From the NCBI RefSeq assembly GCF_030644385.1, contig NZ_CP130060.1, positions 1,736,001 to 1,800,000 on the forward strand: DNA of 64,000 bases. The letters run 5' to 3'. The notes beneath the pieces are model-generated. The model ran no database searches and was not told the DNA's origin. It was given only the letters and a program-made list of their open reading frames with translations. A program made the translations under genes and the position numbers. This DNA is from Stomatobaculum sp. F0698. GTDB taxonomy: Bacteria > Bacillota > Clostridia > Lachnospirales > Lachnospiraceae. Below, in pieces: positions 8,411 to 16,894 of the stretch. Numbering within the stretch: the stretch's first letter is position 1; the number at the start of each line of letters is the position of its first letter.

Positions 8411-9406
8411 TCACGCCCCGATCGGATTCTCGTCAAAGGCAAAGAGAGCCTCGTTGATTTCAAAGACATTGTACTTACCCCGCGCGACAAAGTACTCCAC
8501 AATTAGGTCAAACTTGCTCGCGGGCGAGAGAGCAAAGCCCGCCTTTTCGAGGAGTTCTTCGAGTTCCGAAAGCGGCAGTTCCAGCGCGAGCGCAAAGGCA
8601 ATGGCCGTGGCTTTCGAGGGCTGATAGTGCTTATCGGAGCGTATCTTCGAAAAGAGTTTCCGGTCTATGTTTGCCTTTTTATAGCACTGTGCGTCCGTCA
8701 TACCGGCCTCGTCAATTTTCCGGAGCAGCATTTCCGAAAAGCTCTCGCCCATGCCCCGCAAGGTATCTTCCAACGAGAGCTCGCAGACAGATTTTGCCTC
8801 ACAGAGCGGCGCTTCCAAGGACGTTTCCCCATACAGCCGCTCCCGGCTTAAGCGTTGCTCTGCGCTTTCCGTATGGGCATCCACATAGTGCTCGTCGATA
8901 TAGACTGCAATCTCCGAGAAGCGCTCCGCGCCGATCTCATAGGACGCTCGGTCAAAAATAACCAGGTAGACCGTGAGCTCCGAATTCTCGAGAAAGGCGG
9001 CAATCGCCTCGACCGCAACGCGTAGCGCCTCCGCCTTCGGGTAGCCGTAAATCCCGGAGGAAATCAGCGGGAAGGCCACGCTCTCGCACCGATATTCCGC
9101 CGCAAGTTGCAGGGATGCCCGGTAGCAGGAACGCAGTTTTTCCTCTTCCCCCTGCGTTCCGCCCTGCCAGCGCGGCCCGACCGCGTGAATCACATACTTG
9201 CAGGGAAGCCGATAGCCCTCGGTAATCTTTGCCTGCCCCGTCTCGCAGCCGTGCAGCTTTTTACACGCCTGAAGGAGCTCGGGCCCCGCCGCGCGGTGGA
9301 TGCAGCCGTCCACCCCGCCCCCGCCGAGGAGAGAGCTGTTCGCGGCATTCACAACGGCATCCACCCGCATCTTCGTGATATCGTTTCTGACCAAGTGTAA
9401 GGGCAT
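8411..9406 (-). CDS. Macrodomain protein with C-terminal helical/HTH-like domain
   Basis: Residues 1-170 or so are a macrodomain related to O-acetyl-ADP-ribose deacetylases and ADP-ribosyl hydrolases: the substrate loop NAANSSLLGGGGVDG, CIHRAAG, VIHAVGP and the second loop SSGIYGYP. The C-terminal 110 residues (about 220-331) are helical and contain a lambda-repressor-like helix-turn-helix segment (KANIDRKLFSKIRSDKHYQP, then ATAIAFALALELPLSELEELL). The start at 9406 is fixed by GGAGGTGG just upstream; longer frames run into the 23-bp tandem repeats and are not coding. A DNA- or protein-binding ADP-ribose-sensing role is an inference. Confidence 0.9.
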   Translation of the reverse strand: MPLHLVRNDITKMRVDAVVNAANSSLLGGGGVDGCIHRAAGPELLQACKKLHGCETGQAKITEGYRLPCKYVIHAVGPRWQGGTQGEEEKLRSCYRASLQLAAEYRCESVAFPLISSGIYGYPKAEALRVAVEAIAAFLENSELTVYLVIFDRASYEIGAERFSEIAVYIDEHYVDAHTESAEQRLSRERLYGETSLEAPLCEAKSVCELSLEDTLRGMGESFSEMLLRKIDEAGMTDAQCYKKANIDRKLFSKIRSDKHYQPSKATAIAFALALELPLSELEELLEKAGFALSPASKFDLIVEYFVARGKYNVFEINEALFAFDENPIGA

Positions 9407-9493
9407 AAGCCACCTCCGATTCAAGCTTCTTTTCTGACAGCATGCCCGCTTTTCGCGGAATTTGCAAGTCCCGCTTCCGCGACCTTTTCGGTG

Positions 9494-9597
9494 ACTTGGC
9501 GGCATTTCGTTCGGAGTTTTGGCGGAATTCCGTTCGGCGTTTTGGCGGAATTCCGTTCGGCGTTTTGGCGGAATTTTGTTCGGCGTTTTGGCGAAAG
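9494..9597. repeat. 23-bp tandem repeat array
   Basis: Units start at 9494 (diverged), 9517, 9540 and 9563, with a partial unit from 9586. The consensus is TTTTGGCGGAATTCCGTTCG then GCG. The unit is not a multiple of three, so the array is not coding. It lies in the 5' region of the macrodomain gene and behind the aroC terminator. Confidence 0.9.
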
Positions 9598-9599
9598 AA

Positions 9600-9625
9600 A
9601 AGAGGTACCGTCCCGGTACCTCCCT
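9600..9625 (-). terminator. Intrinsic terminator of the lactonase-aroC pair
   Basis: On the minus strand GAGGTACC, a short GGGAC loop and GGTACCTC are followed by TTTTCTTTC. It lies 57 bases after the aroC stop. Confidence 0.7.
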
Positions 9626-9681
9626 CTTACGCAAGTTCTTTTGTAAGGCTTACGCCTTTCCTGCTTCCGTCCGCGTTTCCC

Positions 9682-10779
9682 TTAGGCGCGACCGGCGGCC
9701 CGCTTCAGTTTCTCGACCGTACTCACGCTGTTTCGAAGAAGCAGATCCGCGAGTACCAGATTCACCATAGACTCGACCACGACCGCAGCCCGCGGCATGA
9801 TGGTCGGGTCGTGCCGCCCCTGAATCTCGATGGTGACCGGCTCGCCGTTTTTATTTACGGTCTCCTGCGGAGATCCGATGGAGGGTGTCGCCTTCACGGC
9901 GGCCCTAAGCAGGATATCGCTGCCGTCCGAGATGCCGCCGAGCATACCGCCCGCGTGATTGCTCTTTTTTTCGATGCCTTCCCGCCCCGGGCAGAAGGCA
10001 TCGTTATCTTCGCTGCCGCGCCGGGTGCTCACCCCGAAGCCGTCGCCGAACTCAACGCCCTTCACCGCGCCTATACTCATGACAGCCTTCGCGAGCTCCG
10101 CGTCAAGTTTATCAAAGACCGGCTCACCGAGCCCCGGGAACATCCCGGTGACGCGGCAACTCACCGTGCCGCCGAGCGAATCTCTGTCTTGCATCACTTC
10201 TTTTAAGTAGGCAGCCGCCCGCGCCGCGGCTTCCGGATCCGGCATGCCGAGCGGATTTTCCGCACAGGCCGTAGGCTCAAAGCGCTCTGCCTCGATTTCA
10301 CCGACCGCGCTCACATAGGCAAAGGCGCGAATGCCGAACTCCGCGAGGAGCTTTGACGCAATTGCGCCGCCGATTACCCGGCCTATGGTCTCCCGCCCCG
10401 AGCTTCTGCCGCCGCCCCGCGGATCCCGAAAACCGAATTTTCGATCGAAGCCGAAGTCCGCGTGCCCCGGGCGATAGCAATCCCAAATGGCCTGATAGTC
10501 CGCCGAGTGCTGATCCTGATTGCGCACCAGAACCGCAATCGGTGTGCCGAGGGTTTTTCCCGCAAAAACTCCGGACAGAATTTCGCAGGCATCCGCCTCC
10601 TTACGGGGTGTCGTAAACGCGGACTGCCCGGGCTTTCTCCGGTTTAAATAGGCCTGAATCTCCTCCGCCGTGAGCGGAAGCCCCGCCGGGCAGCCGTCAA
10701 TCACCGCGCCGAGCGCCGTGCCGTGCGACTCTCCGAAGGTGCTCACGCGAAACAAGGTTCCGAATATACTTCCCGCCAT
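9682..10779 (-). CDS. aroC: Chorismate synthase
   Basis: Last step of the shikimate pathway: converts 5-enolpyruvylshikimate 3-phosphate to chorismate using reduced FMN. Full length at 365 residues. Family signatures include FGESHG near residue 15, RPGHAD, GRSSGRETIGRVIGGA and the C-terminal RHDPTIMPRA. The ATG directly follows the stop of the upstream lactonase-family gene (TAAATG), so the two are cotranscribed and probably coupled. A hairpin terminator closes the unit. Other aromatic genes are not adjacent; pheA is 42 kb away. Confidence 0.97.
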   Translation of the reverse strand: MAGSIFGTLFRVSTFGESHGTALGAVIDGCPAGLPLTAEEIQAYLNRRKPGQSAFTTPRKEADACEILSGVFAGKTLGTPIAVLVRNQDQHSADYQAIWDCYRPGHADFGFDRKFGFRDPRGGGRSSGRETIGRVIGGAIASKLLAEFGIRAFAYVSAVGEIEAERFEPTACAENPLGMPDPEAAARAAAYLKEVMQDRDSLGGTVSCRVTGMFPGLGEPVFDKLDAELAKAVMSIGAVKGVEFGDGFGVSTRRGSEDNDAFCPGREGIEKKSNHAGGMLGGISDGSDILLRAAVKATPSIGSPQETVNKNGEPVTIEIQGRHDPTIMPRAAVVVESMVNLVLADLLLRNSVSTVEKLKRAAGRA

Positions 10780-11847
10780 TTACCCTTCCTCTCCGACCGG
10801 TACCATGATGCAGCAGTTCGGCTGGCTCACCGAGATCTCGTTGGTACTCATGATGAGCAGCTTCTTCTCGTAATCCACCTTAAAGAAAGAGAGGGTTCCG
10901 CTCTCGTGGTTTACGCTCACAATGTGCTTCCCGTCCGGGAAGATTGCGATATCCTTCGGGTACTCGCCGCTGATCGGGAGGTTAAACTCGGCTGTCAGCA
11001 TACCGCTCTCCGCGTCGCGCGCAAAAAGGGTCACGCTGTTATCGCCCGCATTGCCCACAAAGATGTAGCGGTCGTCCACGGTAAAGGTCATGCAGGTCGC
11101 CGCATTCAGGGCGCCCGGCGTCACGTCTCCCGTGGTGCACACCGTCTGAAGCTTTGTGAACTCCGGCATGCCCCTGTCCTCGGAGACCGTATAGCTGTAT
11201 ACATCGATCGCATTCGTCATATCGTAGAGCAGATAGAGGAAGCGATTGTCCTTTGAAAAGGTAAAGAAGTAGGGCGAGGAACGCCGTGCGGTGCGAATCG
11301 CGTCTACCAAACGTATTTCACCCGGTCTGCCCGTAAAGCGGTAGATGCTCACCTGATCGATGCCGGGATCCGCAGACATCACAAAGCGCATGTCACGCGT
11401 GGGCTTCGAGCAGGTGATATGGGCTCTCGAGCCGCGCTCCGCAATGGAGCCGAGACCCTTATGGTAAACCTCGTCCACGATAGAACCTATGGTGCCGTCC
11501 GGTTCAAGGCGGAGTATGGTGAGCTTTCCGTCGTGATAACCCGAGGTATAGAGGTACTTGCTCTCCCGGTCCACGCAAATATGGTGCGGCCGCATGCCGT
11601 TCACCTTTCGGCTCGAAACACGCACCAAACCGCCGTCCGGCAGAATGCGGAACGCAACCACGCCGTAATCCTCCACGGCGTAGAGCATGCGCCCGTCACT
11701 CGATGCAATCACATCCGAGGCATTGTCCACCTCGACCTCTTGGCGCTTATGAAAGCTGCCGCGCTCCGTATCCACATCAAAAATTGTGATGCCTTTTGCC
11801 TTTCCCGTATAGGAGTAAGATCCCACATACGCCACGTATTTTTTCAT
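10780..11847 (-). CDS. Lactonase-family beta-propeller protein
   Basis: 355 residues, the size of the seven-bladed propeller family that includes bacterial 6-phosphogluconolactonase (YbhE type). Family segments are MRPHHICVDRESKYLYTSGYHDG, shown here only in part as RPHHICVD, then SRAHITCS, RFLYLLYD, GNAGDNSVTLF and YPKDIAIFPDGKH. There is no signal peptide. In the pentose phosphate pathway it would hydrolyse 6-phosphogluconolactone, but the family has other members and substrates. RBS GAGGAGAG precedes the ATG. The gene is immediately upstream of aroC without a gap. Confidence 0.85.
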   Translation of the reverse strand: MKKYVAYVGSYSYTGKAKGITIFDVDTERGSFHKRQEVEVDNASDVIASSDGRMLYAVEDYGVVAFRILPDGGLVRVSSRKVNGMRPHHICVDRESKYLYTSGYHDGKLTILRLEPDGTIGSIVDEVYHKGLGSIAERGSRAHITCSKPTRDMRFVMSADPGIDQVSIYRFTGRPGEIRLVDAIRTARRSSPYFFTFSKDNRFLYLLYDMTNAIDVYSYTVSEDRGMPEFTKLQTVCTTGDVTPGALNAATCMTFTVDDRYIFVGNAGDNSVTLFARDAESGMLTAEFNLPISGEYPKDIAIFPDGKHIVSVNHESGTLSFFKVDYEKKLLIMSTNEISVSQPNCCIMVPVGEEG

Positions 11848-11938
11848 GCTCTCTCCTCACTGCGCCCCGCGCAAAACCAAGGGATGCCCTGCTGTTTTTC
11901 TTCCTGCTCATTCTAGCACAAGGTCCTCAAAAATTCTA

Positions 11939-11966
11939 TTGACACCCCCTTCAAAAACTGTATAAT
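11939..11966 (+). promoter_or_regulatory. Sigma-A promoter of the pot operon
   Basis: TTGACA (11939-11944), a 16-base spacer and TATAAT (11961-11966): both hexamers match consensus. Confidence 0.82.
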
Positions 11967-11988
11967 CGTACCGGTGGTTTATTTTTAC

Positions 11989-12003
11989 TAAACTATAAGT
12001 TTA
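11989..12003 (+). promoter_or_regulatory. Palindrome between pot promoter and regulator start, possible operator
   Basis: TAAACT-ATA-AGTTTA is a perfect 6+6 inverted repeat with a 3-base centre. It lies just after the expected transcription start and touches the ribosome site. It is a plausible autoregulatory site for the XRE/cupin regulator that follows. Confidence 0.45.
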
Positions 12004-12015
12004 AGGAGGCTGTTC

Positions 12016-12549
12016 TTGGAGATCGGTGAAAAAATCAGGCGTCTGCGCATCCTGAACAATCTGACGCAGGAAGAACTGGCGGACCGCGCGGAGCTCTCCA
12101 AGGGCTTCATCTCCCAGCTGGAGCGCGATTTAACCTCTCCCTCCATCCTGACGCTGATGGACATTCTGCAGTGCCTCGGCACCACACCCGCGGACTTCTT
12201 CAGCGAAAAGGAACCGGAGCAGTTGATATTCCGGAAGGCAGACTACTTTGAAAAGCAGGACAGCGAGCTGAAAAACCATATTTGCTGGCTCATTCCGAAC
12301 GCGCAAAAAAATATGATGGAGCCCATACTGCTGACCCTCGAACCGGGCGGTCGTATGGCGGAAGATGCCCCCCACTCCGGCGAGGAGTTCGGCTACGTGC
12401 TGAGCGGCAGTCTGGAACTGCACCTCGGCAATGAGACCCGCCGCGTCAAAAAGGGCGAGAGCTTCTACTACCGCTCCGAAAAAAGTCACTATGTCAGCTC
12501 AAAGAGCGGCTGCACGCTACTCTACGTAAGCGCCCCGCCGTCCTTTTAA
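12016..12549 (+). CDS. XRE-family regulator with C-terminal cupin domain
   Basis: Residues 1-65 are an XRE helix-turn-helix (TQEELADRAELSKGFISQLE, SPSILTLMDILQCLG). Residues 105-175 are a cupin barrel (GEEFGYVLSGSLELHLG, KGESFYYRSEKSHYV). This arrangement is common in regulators of polyamine genes such as PuuR. The start is TTG at 12016, set by AAGGAGG (12003-12009) at 6-base spacing; no ATG competes. It is first in the pot operon, 21 bases before potA, so it most likely senses polyamine status and controls the operon. Confidence 0.9.
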   Translation: MEIGEKIRRLRILNNLTQEELADRAELSKGFISQLERDLTSPSILTLMDILQCLGTTPADFFSEKEPEQLIFRKADYFEKQDSELKNHICWLIPNAQKNMMEPILLTLEPGGRMAEDAPHSGEEFGYVLSGSLELHLGNETRRVKKGESFYYRSEKSHYVSSKSGCTLLYVSAPPSF

Positions 12550-12570
12550 GATAGAGAGGAGATTCAAACT

Positions 12571-13641
12571 ATGTCAACACTGGTGGATTTGCAGCACATC
12601 TCCAAGTCCTTCGACGGAGAAATGGTGCTGGACGATTTGAATCTGACCGTTCCGGAGAACTCCTTTGTGACCCTGCTCGGCCCCTCCGGTTGCGGCAAGA
12701 CCACGACGCTCCGCATCCTCGGCGGCTTCACGACCCCGGACAGCGGCAAGGTGATTTTTGACGGTCAGGATATCACAAGCCTTCCGCCGAACCGCCGCCA
12801 GCTGAACACGGTCTTCCAGAAGTATGCGCTCTTCCCGCATATGAGCATTGCGGAGAACATTGCCTTCGGCCTCAAAATCAAGGGCAAGAGCAAGGCCTAT
12901 ATCGATGACAAAATCCGATACGCCTTAAAGCTCGTGAACCTCTCCGGCTTTGAGAAGCGCGACGTGAATTCCCTCTCGGGCGGCCAGCAGCAGCGCATTG
13001 CGATTGCGCGTGCCATCGTGAATGAGCCGCGTCTTCTGCTCCTCGACGAGCCGCTCGGCGCACTCGACTTAAAGCTCCGCCAGGACATGCAGTACGAGCT
13101 GATACGCCTGAAAAAGGAACTCGGCATCACCTTTGTCTACGTGACCCACGACCAGGAAGAGGCTCTCACCATGTCCGACACCATCGTCGTCATGAACCAG
13201 GGCTATATCCAGCAGATGGGCACGCCGGAGCAGATTTACAACGAGCCGGAAAATGCCTTTGTCGCGGACTTCATCGGCGACTCCAACATCATCCCCGCCA
13301 TCATGGTGCACGATGAGCTCGTGAACATCTTCGGCGCAAACTTCCGCTGCGTGGACAAGGGCTTCGGCCAGAATCAGCCGGTCGACGTCGTGATACGCCC
13401 GGAGGATGTGGAACTCGTAAAGCCGGAGGACGGAACGCTCACCGGCCATGTGACCCACTCCATCTTTAAGGGCGTGCACTACGAGATGGAGGTGACGACC
13501 AAGGGCGGCTACGAGTGGCTCGTGCAGTCCACCCATATGTTTACCCTCGGGCAGGAGGTCGGCATTATGGTCGATCCCTTCAACATTCAGATCATGAATA
13601 AGCCCGCCTCCGAGGACGAGGAGGCAATTGTCAATGAGTAA
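12571..13641 (+). CDS. potA: Spermidine/putrescine ABC transporter, ATP-binding protein
   Basis: ATPase of the polyamine importer, 356 residues. Walker A GPSGCGKTT near residue 40, signature LSGGQQQR, Walker B LLLLDEPLGALD, switch histidine in VYVTHDQEEALTMSD. A C-terminal TOBE-like domain follows (VVIRPEDVEL near 280). The RBS GAGAGGAG lies before the ATG. Its last codons overlap the ATG of potB by 8 bases. Confidence 0.97.
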   Translation: MSTLVDLQHISKSFDGEMVLDDLNLTVPENSFVTLLGPSGCGKTTTLRILGGFTTPDSGKVIFDGQDITSLPPNRRQLNTVFQKYALFPHMSIAENIAFGLKIKGKSKAYIDDKIRYALKLVNLSGFEKRDVNSLSGGQQQRIAIARAIVNEPRLLLLDEPLGALDLKLRQDMQYELIRLKKELGITFVYVTHDQEEALTMSDTIVVMNQGYIQQMGTPEQIYNEPENAFVADFIGDSNIIPAIMVHDELVNIFGANFRCVDKGFGQNQPVDVVIRPEDVELVKPEDGTLTGHVTHSIFKGVHYEMEVTTKGGYEWLVQSTHMFTLGQEVGIMVDPFNIQIMNKPASEDEEAIVNE

Positions 13642-14452
13642 GAAGGCAAGACTCCTCTCTCTCCCCTATCTGGTCTGGATGATAGGCTTCATCGTGATTC
13701 CGCTCGCCCTGGTCTTTGTCTTCGGACTGACCGACCGGAGCGGCGCCTTCACCTTGGACAATGTGATTTCGATTGTAGAGCGCAATCACCTGAAGGCCTT
13801 AAAGCTCTCGGTGCTGCTCTCCTTTGTGAGCACCGTGATCTGCTTTCTGCTCGCCTTTCCGCTCGCGCTCATTCTGCGCGGCAAGAAGATAGGCCGCGCG
13901 AATTTTGTGGTCTTTATCTTCATCCTGCCGATGTGGATGAACTTCCTGCTCCGCACCCTCGCGTGGCAGACCCTGCTCGAGAAGAACGGCGTGATCAACG
14001 GTTTTCTCACGGCCCTGCACCTAAAGCCCATCAATATCATCAACACGCCCACTGCCATTGTGCTCGGCATGGTCTATAACTTTCTGCCCTTCATGGTGCT
14101 TCCGCTTTACAACACCATGTGTAAGATTGAGGACAGCATTGTCGAGGCCGCGCGGGATCTCGGAGCTTCGTCGCTCCAGACCCTATGGCGCATATGGCTT
14201 CCGCTCTCCGTGCCCGGCATTGTGAGCGGCGTCACGATGGTCTTTGTCCCGGCACTCACGACCTTTGTTATTTCCAACATTCTCGGCGGCAGCAAGATAC
14301 TGCTGATCGGAAATGTCATCGAGACCGAATTCACCAAGGCAAGCAACTGGAATCTGGGCAGCGGTCTCTCGATTGTCATGCTGCTCTTCATCCTGCTCAG
14401 CATGACGGTGCTGGCGCGCTACGATAAAAACGGAGAGGGGACGGCATTCTGA
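13634..14452 (+). CDS. potB: Spermidine/putrescine ABC transporter, permease PotB
   Basis: 272-residue integral membrane protein with about six spans. The EAA loop that docks to PotA is seen in VEAARDLGASSLQTLWRIWL. I start at ATG 13634, which overlaps the end of potA; a TTG two codons earlier is the alternative. It ends in TGATG, overlapping the start of potC, so translation of the operon is coupled. Confidence 0.95.
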   Translation: MSKKARLLSLPYLVWMIGFIVIPLALVFVFGLTDRSGAFTLDNVISIVERNHLKALKLSVLLSFVSTVICFLLAFPLALILRGKKIGRANFVVFIFILPMWMNFLLRTLAWQTLLEKNGVINGFLTALHLKPINIINTPTAIVLGMVYNFLPFMVLPLYNTMCKIEDSIVEAARDLGASSLQTLWRIWLPLSVPGIVSGVTMVFVPALTTFVISNILGGSKILLIGNVIETEFTKASNWNLGSGLSIVMLLFILLSMTVLARYDKNGEGTAF

Positions 14453-15243
14453 TGAACAGACGTATACGAAATATCATCGGCGACTTCTATCTCGTGATCA
14501 TGCTCCTCTTTCTCTACCTCCCCATCTTTACGATGATTGTGCTCTCTTTTAACGAGAGTAAATCAAGGACGCGCTGGGGCGGCTTTACCCTCAGGTGGTA
14601 CGGAGAGCTCTTCTCGAACGCGACCATCATGCAGGCTTTGCACAATACCTTGCTGATCGCCTTCCTGTCCGCGCTGATTGCGACCGTACTCGGCACCGCG
14701 GCGGCCATCGGCATCAATGCGATGAAGCCTACCGGCCGCAACCTGATGATAGGCTTAAACAACATTCCGATGCTGGATGCGGACATCGTGACCGGCATCT
14801 CCCTGATGCTCGCCTTCATCGCCTTCCGCTTCTCACTCGGTTTCCACACGGTGCTGATCAGCCATATCACCTTCAACGTGCCCTATGTGCTGCTCTCCGT
14901 GCTGCCGAAACTGAAGCAGACCAACCGCTCCGCTTACGAGGCAGCCATGGATCTCGGCGCGACACCGCGCCAGGCCTTTTTCTACACCATATTCCCGGAC
15001 ATTGTGCCCGGCGTGCTCTCCGGTTTTCTGCTCGCTTTCACGATGTCGCTCGATGATTTCATCATCACCCACTTCACCAAAGGAGCGGGCATTGACACCT
15101 TGTCCACGCTGATCTACTCACAGGTGCGGCGCGGCATTGTACCCAGCATGTATGCACTTTCGGCCATCATTTTTGCGGCAGTTCTTCTTCTGCTTCTCGT
15201 CGCAAATTTCATGCCGTCTGCAAAAAATTCAAAACAGGTTTAA
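14452..15243 (+). CDS. potC: Spermidine/putrescine ABC transporter, permease PotC
   Basis: 263-residue second permease subunit, about six spans, with the EAA motif in YEAAMDLGATPRQAFFYTIF and the PotC-typical SLDDFIITHFTKG segment. Its ATG shares bases with the potB stop. It pairs with PotB to form the channel. Confidence 0.95.
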   Translation: MNRRIRNIIGDFYLVIMLLFLYLPIFTMIVLSFNESKSRTRWGGFTLRWYGELFSNATIMQALHNTLLIAFLSALIATVLGTAAAIGINAMKPTGRNLMIGLNNIPMLDADIVTGISLMLAFIAFRFSLGFHTVLISHITFNVPYVLLSVLPKLKQTNRSAYEAAMDLGATPRQAFFYTIFPDIVPGVLSGFLLAFTMSLDDFIITHFTKGAGIDTLSTLIYSQVRRGIVPSMYALSAIIFAAVLLLLLVANFMPSAKNSKQV

Positions 15244-15256
15244 GGGGGATTACAGT

Positions 15257-16351
15257 ATGAAGAAAAGAAGCATTTTGACCCGCGCACTCTCTGCAGCGGT
15301 CCTCGCGGCGCTCGGCCTCGCAATCAGCGGTTGCGGTCAGAAGTCCGCAAAGGACGATAACACGCTCTATGTCTACAACTGGGGCGAGTACATCGGCGAA
15401 AATGTCGTGAAGGAATTCGAGAAAGAGACCGGCATCAAGGTGGTCTACGACACCTTCGAGACCAACGAGGAGATGCTCCCGATCATTGAGGCAGGCGCAG
15501 TCCAGTATGATGTGGTCTGCCCGTCCGATTACATCATCCAGAAGATGATTGAGAAGGACCTGATTCAGCCGATCGACTTCGATAAGGTTCCGAACTACAA
15601 GAATATCGACCCGAAGTACCTTGAAAAGTCCAAGGGCTTCGATCCGGAGAACAAGTACTCTGTCCCCTACTGCTGGGGTACGGTCGGCATCCTCTACAAC
15701 ACCTCCATGGTGCCGGAATCCGAGGCGCCGAAGAGCTGGAACGACCTCTGGAATACGAAGTACCAGAACAACATCCTCATGCAGGATTCCGTCCGCGACG
15801 CTTTCATGGTCGGCGAGAAGCTCCTGGGCTACGACATCAACACGACCGACAGAACCGAGCTCGAGGCAGTGAAGGATAAGCTGATTGAGCAGAAGCCGCT
15901 CGTGCAGGCCTATGTCATTGACCAGGTGCGCGACAAGATGATAGGCGGTGAGGCTGCACTCGCAGTCATCTACTCCGGCGAGATGCTCTATGTCCAGAAA
16001 GAAGTCAAGGCTTCCGGCGCGGATTACGAGCTCAAGTATGTGATTCCGGAGGAAGGCTCCAATGTCTGGATTGACAGCTGGGTCATCCCGAAGAACGCGC
16101 GCCACAAGGAGAACGCGGAAAAGTGGATCGACTTTATGTGCCGCGCGGAGATTGCGAAGGAGAACTTCGAGTTCATCACCTACCCGACCCCGAACAAGGC
16201 AGCGTTCGATCTCCTCGATCCGGAACTTCAGAACAACAAGGCGCTCTTCCCGGACGATGCGGACCTCGCGAAGTGCGAAGTGTTCCAGTACCTCGGCGAA
16301 GAGGGCGATGCGCTCTACGACGAGCTCTGGAAGGAAGTCAAGGCGCAGTAA
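15257..16351 (+). CDS. potD: Polyamine-binding lipoprotein PotD
   Basis: Extracellular substrate-binding protein of the importer, 364 residues. An N-terminal lipoprotein signal ends in the lipobox LAISGC near residue 27, so it should be lipid-anchored. Conserved ligand-site segments include YNWGEYIGE, the VCPSDYIIQKM region, PYCWGTVGILYN and WIDSWVIPKNA. ATG 15257 follows AAGGGGGAT; the frame is open further upstream inside potC but that is not coding. A bidirectional hairpin terminator ends the operon. Confidence 0.96.
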   Translation: MKKRSILTRALSAAVLAALGLAISGCGQKSAKDDNTLYVYNWGEYIGENVVKEFEKETGIKVVYDTFETNEEMLPIIEAGAVQYDVVCPSDYIIQKMIEKDLIQPIDFDKVPNYKNIDPKYLEKSKGFDPENKYSVPYCWGTVGILYNTSMVPESEAPKSWNDLWNTKYQNNILMQDSVRDAFMVGEKLLGYDINTTDRTELEAVKDKLIEQKPLVQAYVIDQVRDKMIGGEAALAVIYSGEMLYVQKEVKASGADYELKYVIPEEGSNVWIDSWVIPKNARHKENAEKWIDFMCRAEIAKENFEFITYPTPNKAAFDLLDPELQNNKALFPDDADLAKCEVFQYLGEEGDALYDELWKEVKAQ

Positions 16352-16365
16352 GCAAAGAGAAATGC

Positions 16366-16403
16366 GGAAACAAAAAAGAGCCGAGAGGCTCTTTTTTGTT
16401 TCC
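16366..16403. terminator. Bidirectional terminator between potD and the toxin-antitoxin remnants
   Basis: A perfect 17-bp stem (16366-16382 with 16387-16403), GAGA loop, A-run and T-run on both sides. It serves potD on plus and the RHH antitoxin on minus, whose stop codon touches it. Confidence 0.92.
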
Positions 16404-16624
16404 TATAAATCCAATTCTTTCCACAGTTCGGAAATGGGTCTACTCTTACGCCCACTTCTTTCGTACTCTGCATAAGCCTCGGCAGCCACAGCGATATCAT
16501 ATTCATCTTCAATTCGCTCAAAAAGCGCCTGCTTAAATGCCTCTTCAAGCGACATACTACGCATTTTCGCGTAAGACTCAGCAATCCTTTTCTCTTCCGC
16601 CAAAAGCCTGATTGAAAAGCACAT
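16403..16624 (-). CDS. Small RelB/RHH-type antitoxin without its own toxin
   Basis: 73 residues. The N-terminal half (CFSIRLLAEEKRIAESYAKM, then SMSLEEAFKQALFERIEDEYD) looks like a ribbon-helix-helix DNA-binding domain, and the C-terminal half ends GRKSRPISELWKELDL, an antitoxin-like toxin-binding segment. AAGGAG precedes the ATG. In intact loci of this family a RelE-type toxin follows, but here a terminator follows at once. It sits 15 bases behind the YafQ remnant and probably shares its transcript. Confidence 0.7.
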   Translation of the reverse strand: MCFSIRLLAEEKRIAESYAKMRSMSLEEAFKQALFERIEDEYDIAVAAEAYAEYERSGRKSRPISELWKELDL

Positions 16625-16639
16625 TTTCCTACTCCTTCG

Positions 16640-16894
16640 TCACTTCTTGAAAAGTTCCGAGTGCGTTCCCAAGCGATATAGCATAAGAATCAGCAACCTT
16701 TCTTTAATTTCATACATCAATAACCAGTCCGGCTCTATGTGACATTCTCTTACCCCTTTATAATTACCTGCCAGCTCATGATCTCGGTACTTTTCACCTA
16801 AAGTATTACCCTCTGCCAGATTATTGATAACTTCAAACAATTTATCCAAATTTCTGTTCTGTTTCTTCGCCTGTTTTAAATCACGTTTAAACTG
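16640..16894 (-). pseudogene. YafQ-family mRNA interferase toxin missing its start
   Basis: The frame from CAG 16894 reads QFKRDLKQAKKQNRNLDKLF and onward, clearly YafQ. All ribonuclease residues are in place: the histidine in RDHEL, the histidine and aspartate in CHIEPDW and the histidine in GTHSELF. But a stop codon directly precedes the glutamine and the first 8 or so residues with the initiator are gone. The remaining frame overlaps the end of dinJ out of phase. Any product would have to start at TTG 16849 and lack the first helix. It is most likely an inactivated toxin. Confidence 0.8.

Noticed and set aside
9407..9634. 76-codon N-terminal extension of the macrodomain gene
   Set aside because: It reads through 23-bp repeats in shifting phase (basic, Pro/Asn-rich nonsense) and a terminator; a strong RBS marks ATG 9406.
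15137..15256. 40-codon N-terminal extension of PotD inside potC
   Set aside because: It would hide the lipoprotein signal peptide, and AAGGGGGAT precedes ATG 15257.
15209..16105. 298-codon minus-strand frame opposite potD
   Set aside because: A mirror of the GC-rich codon pattern of potD; no RBS, no recognisable domain.
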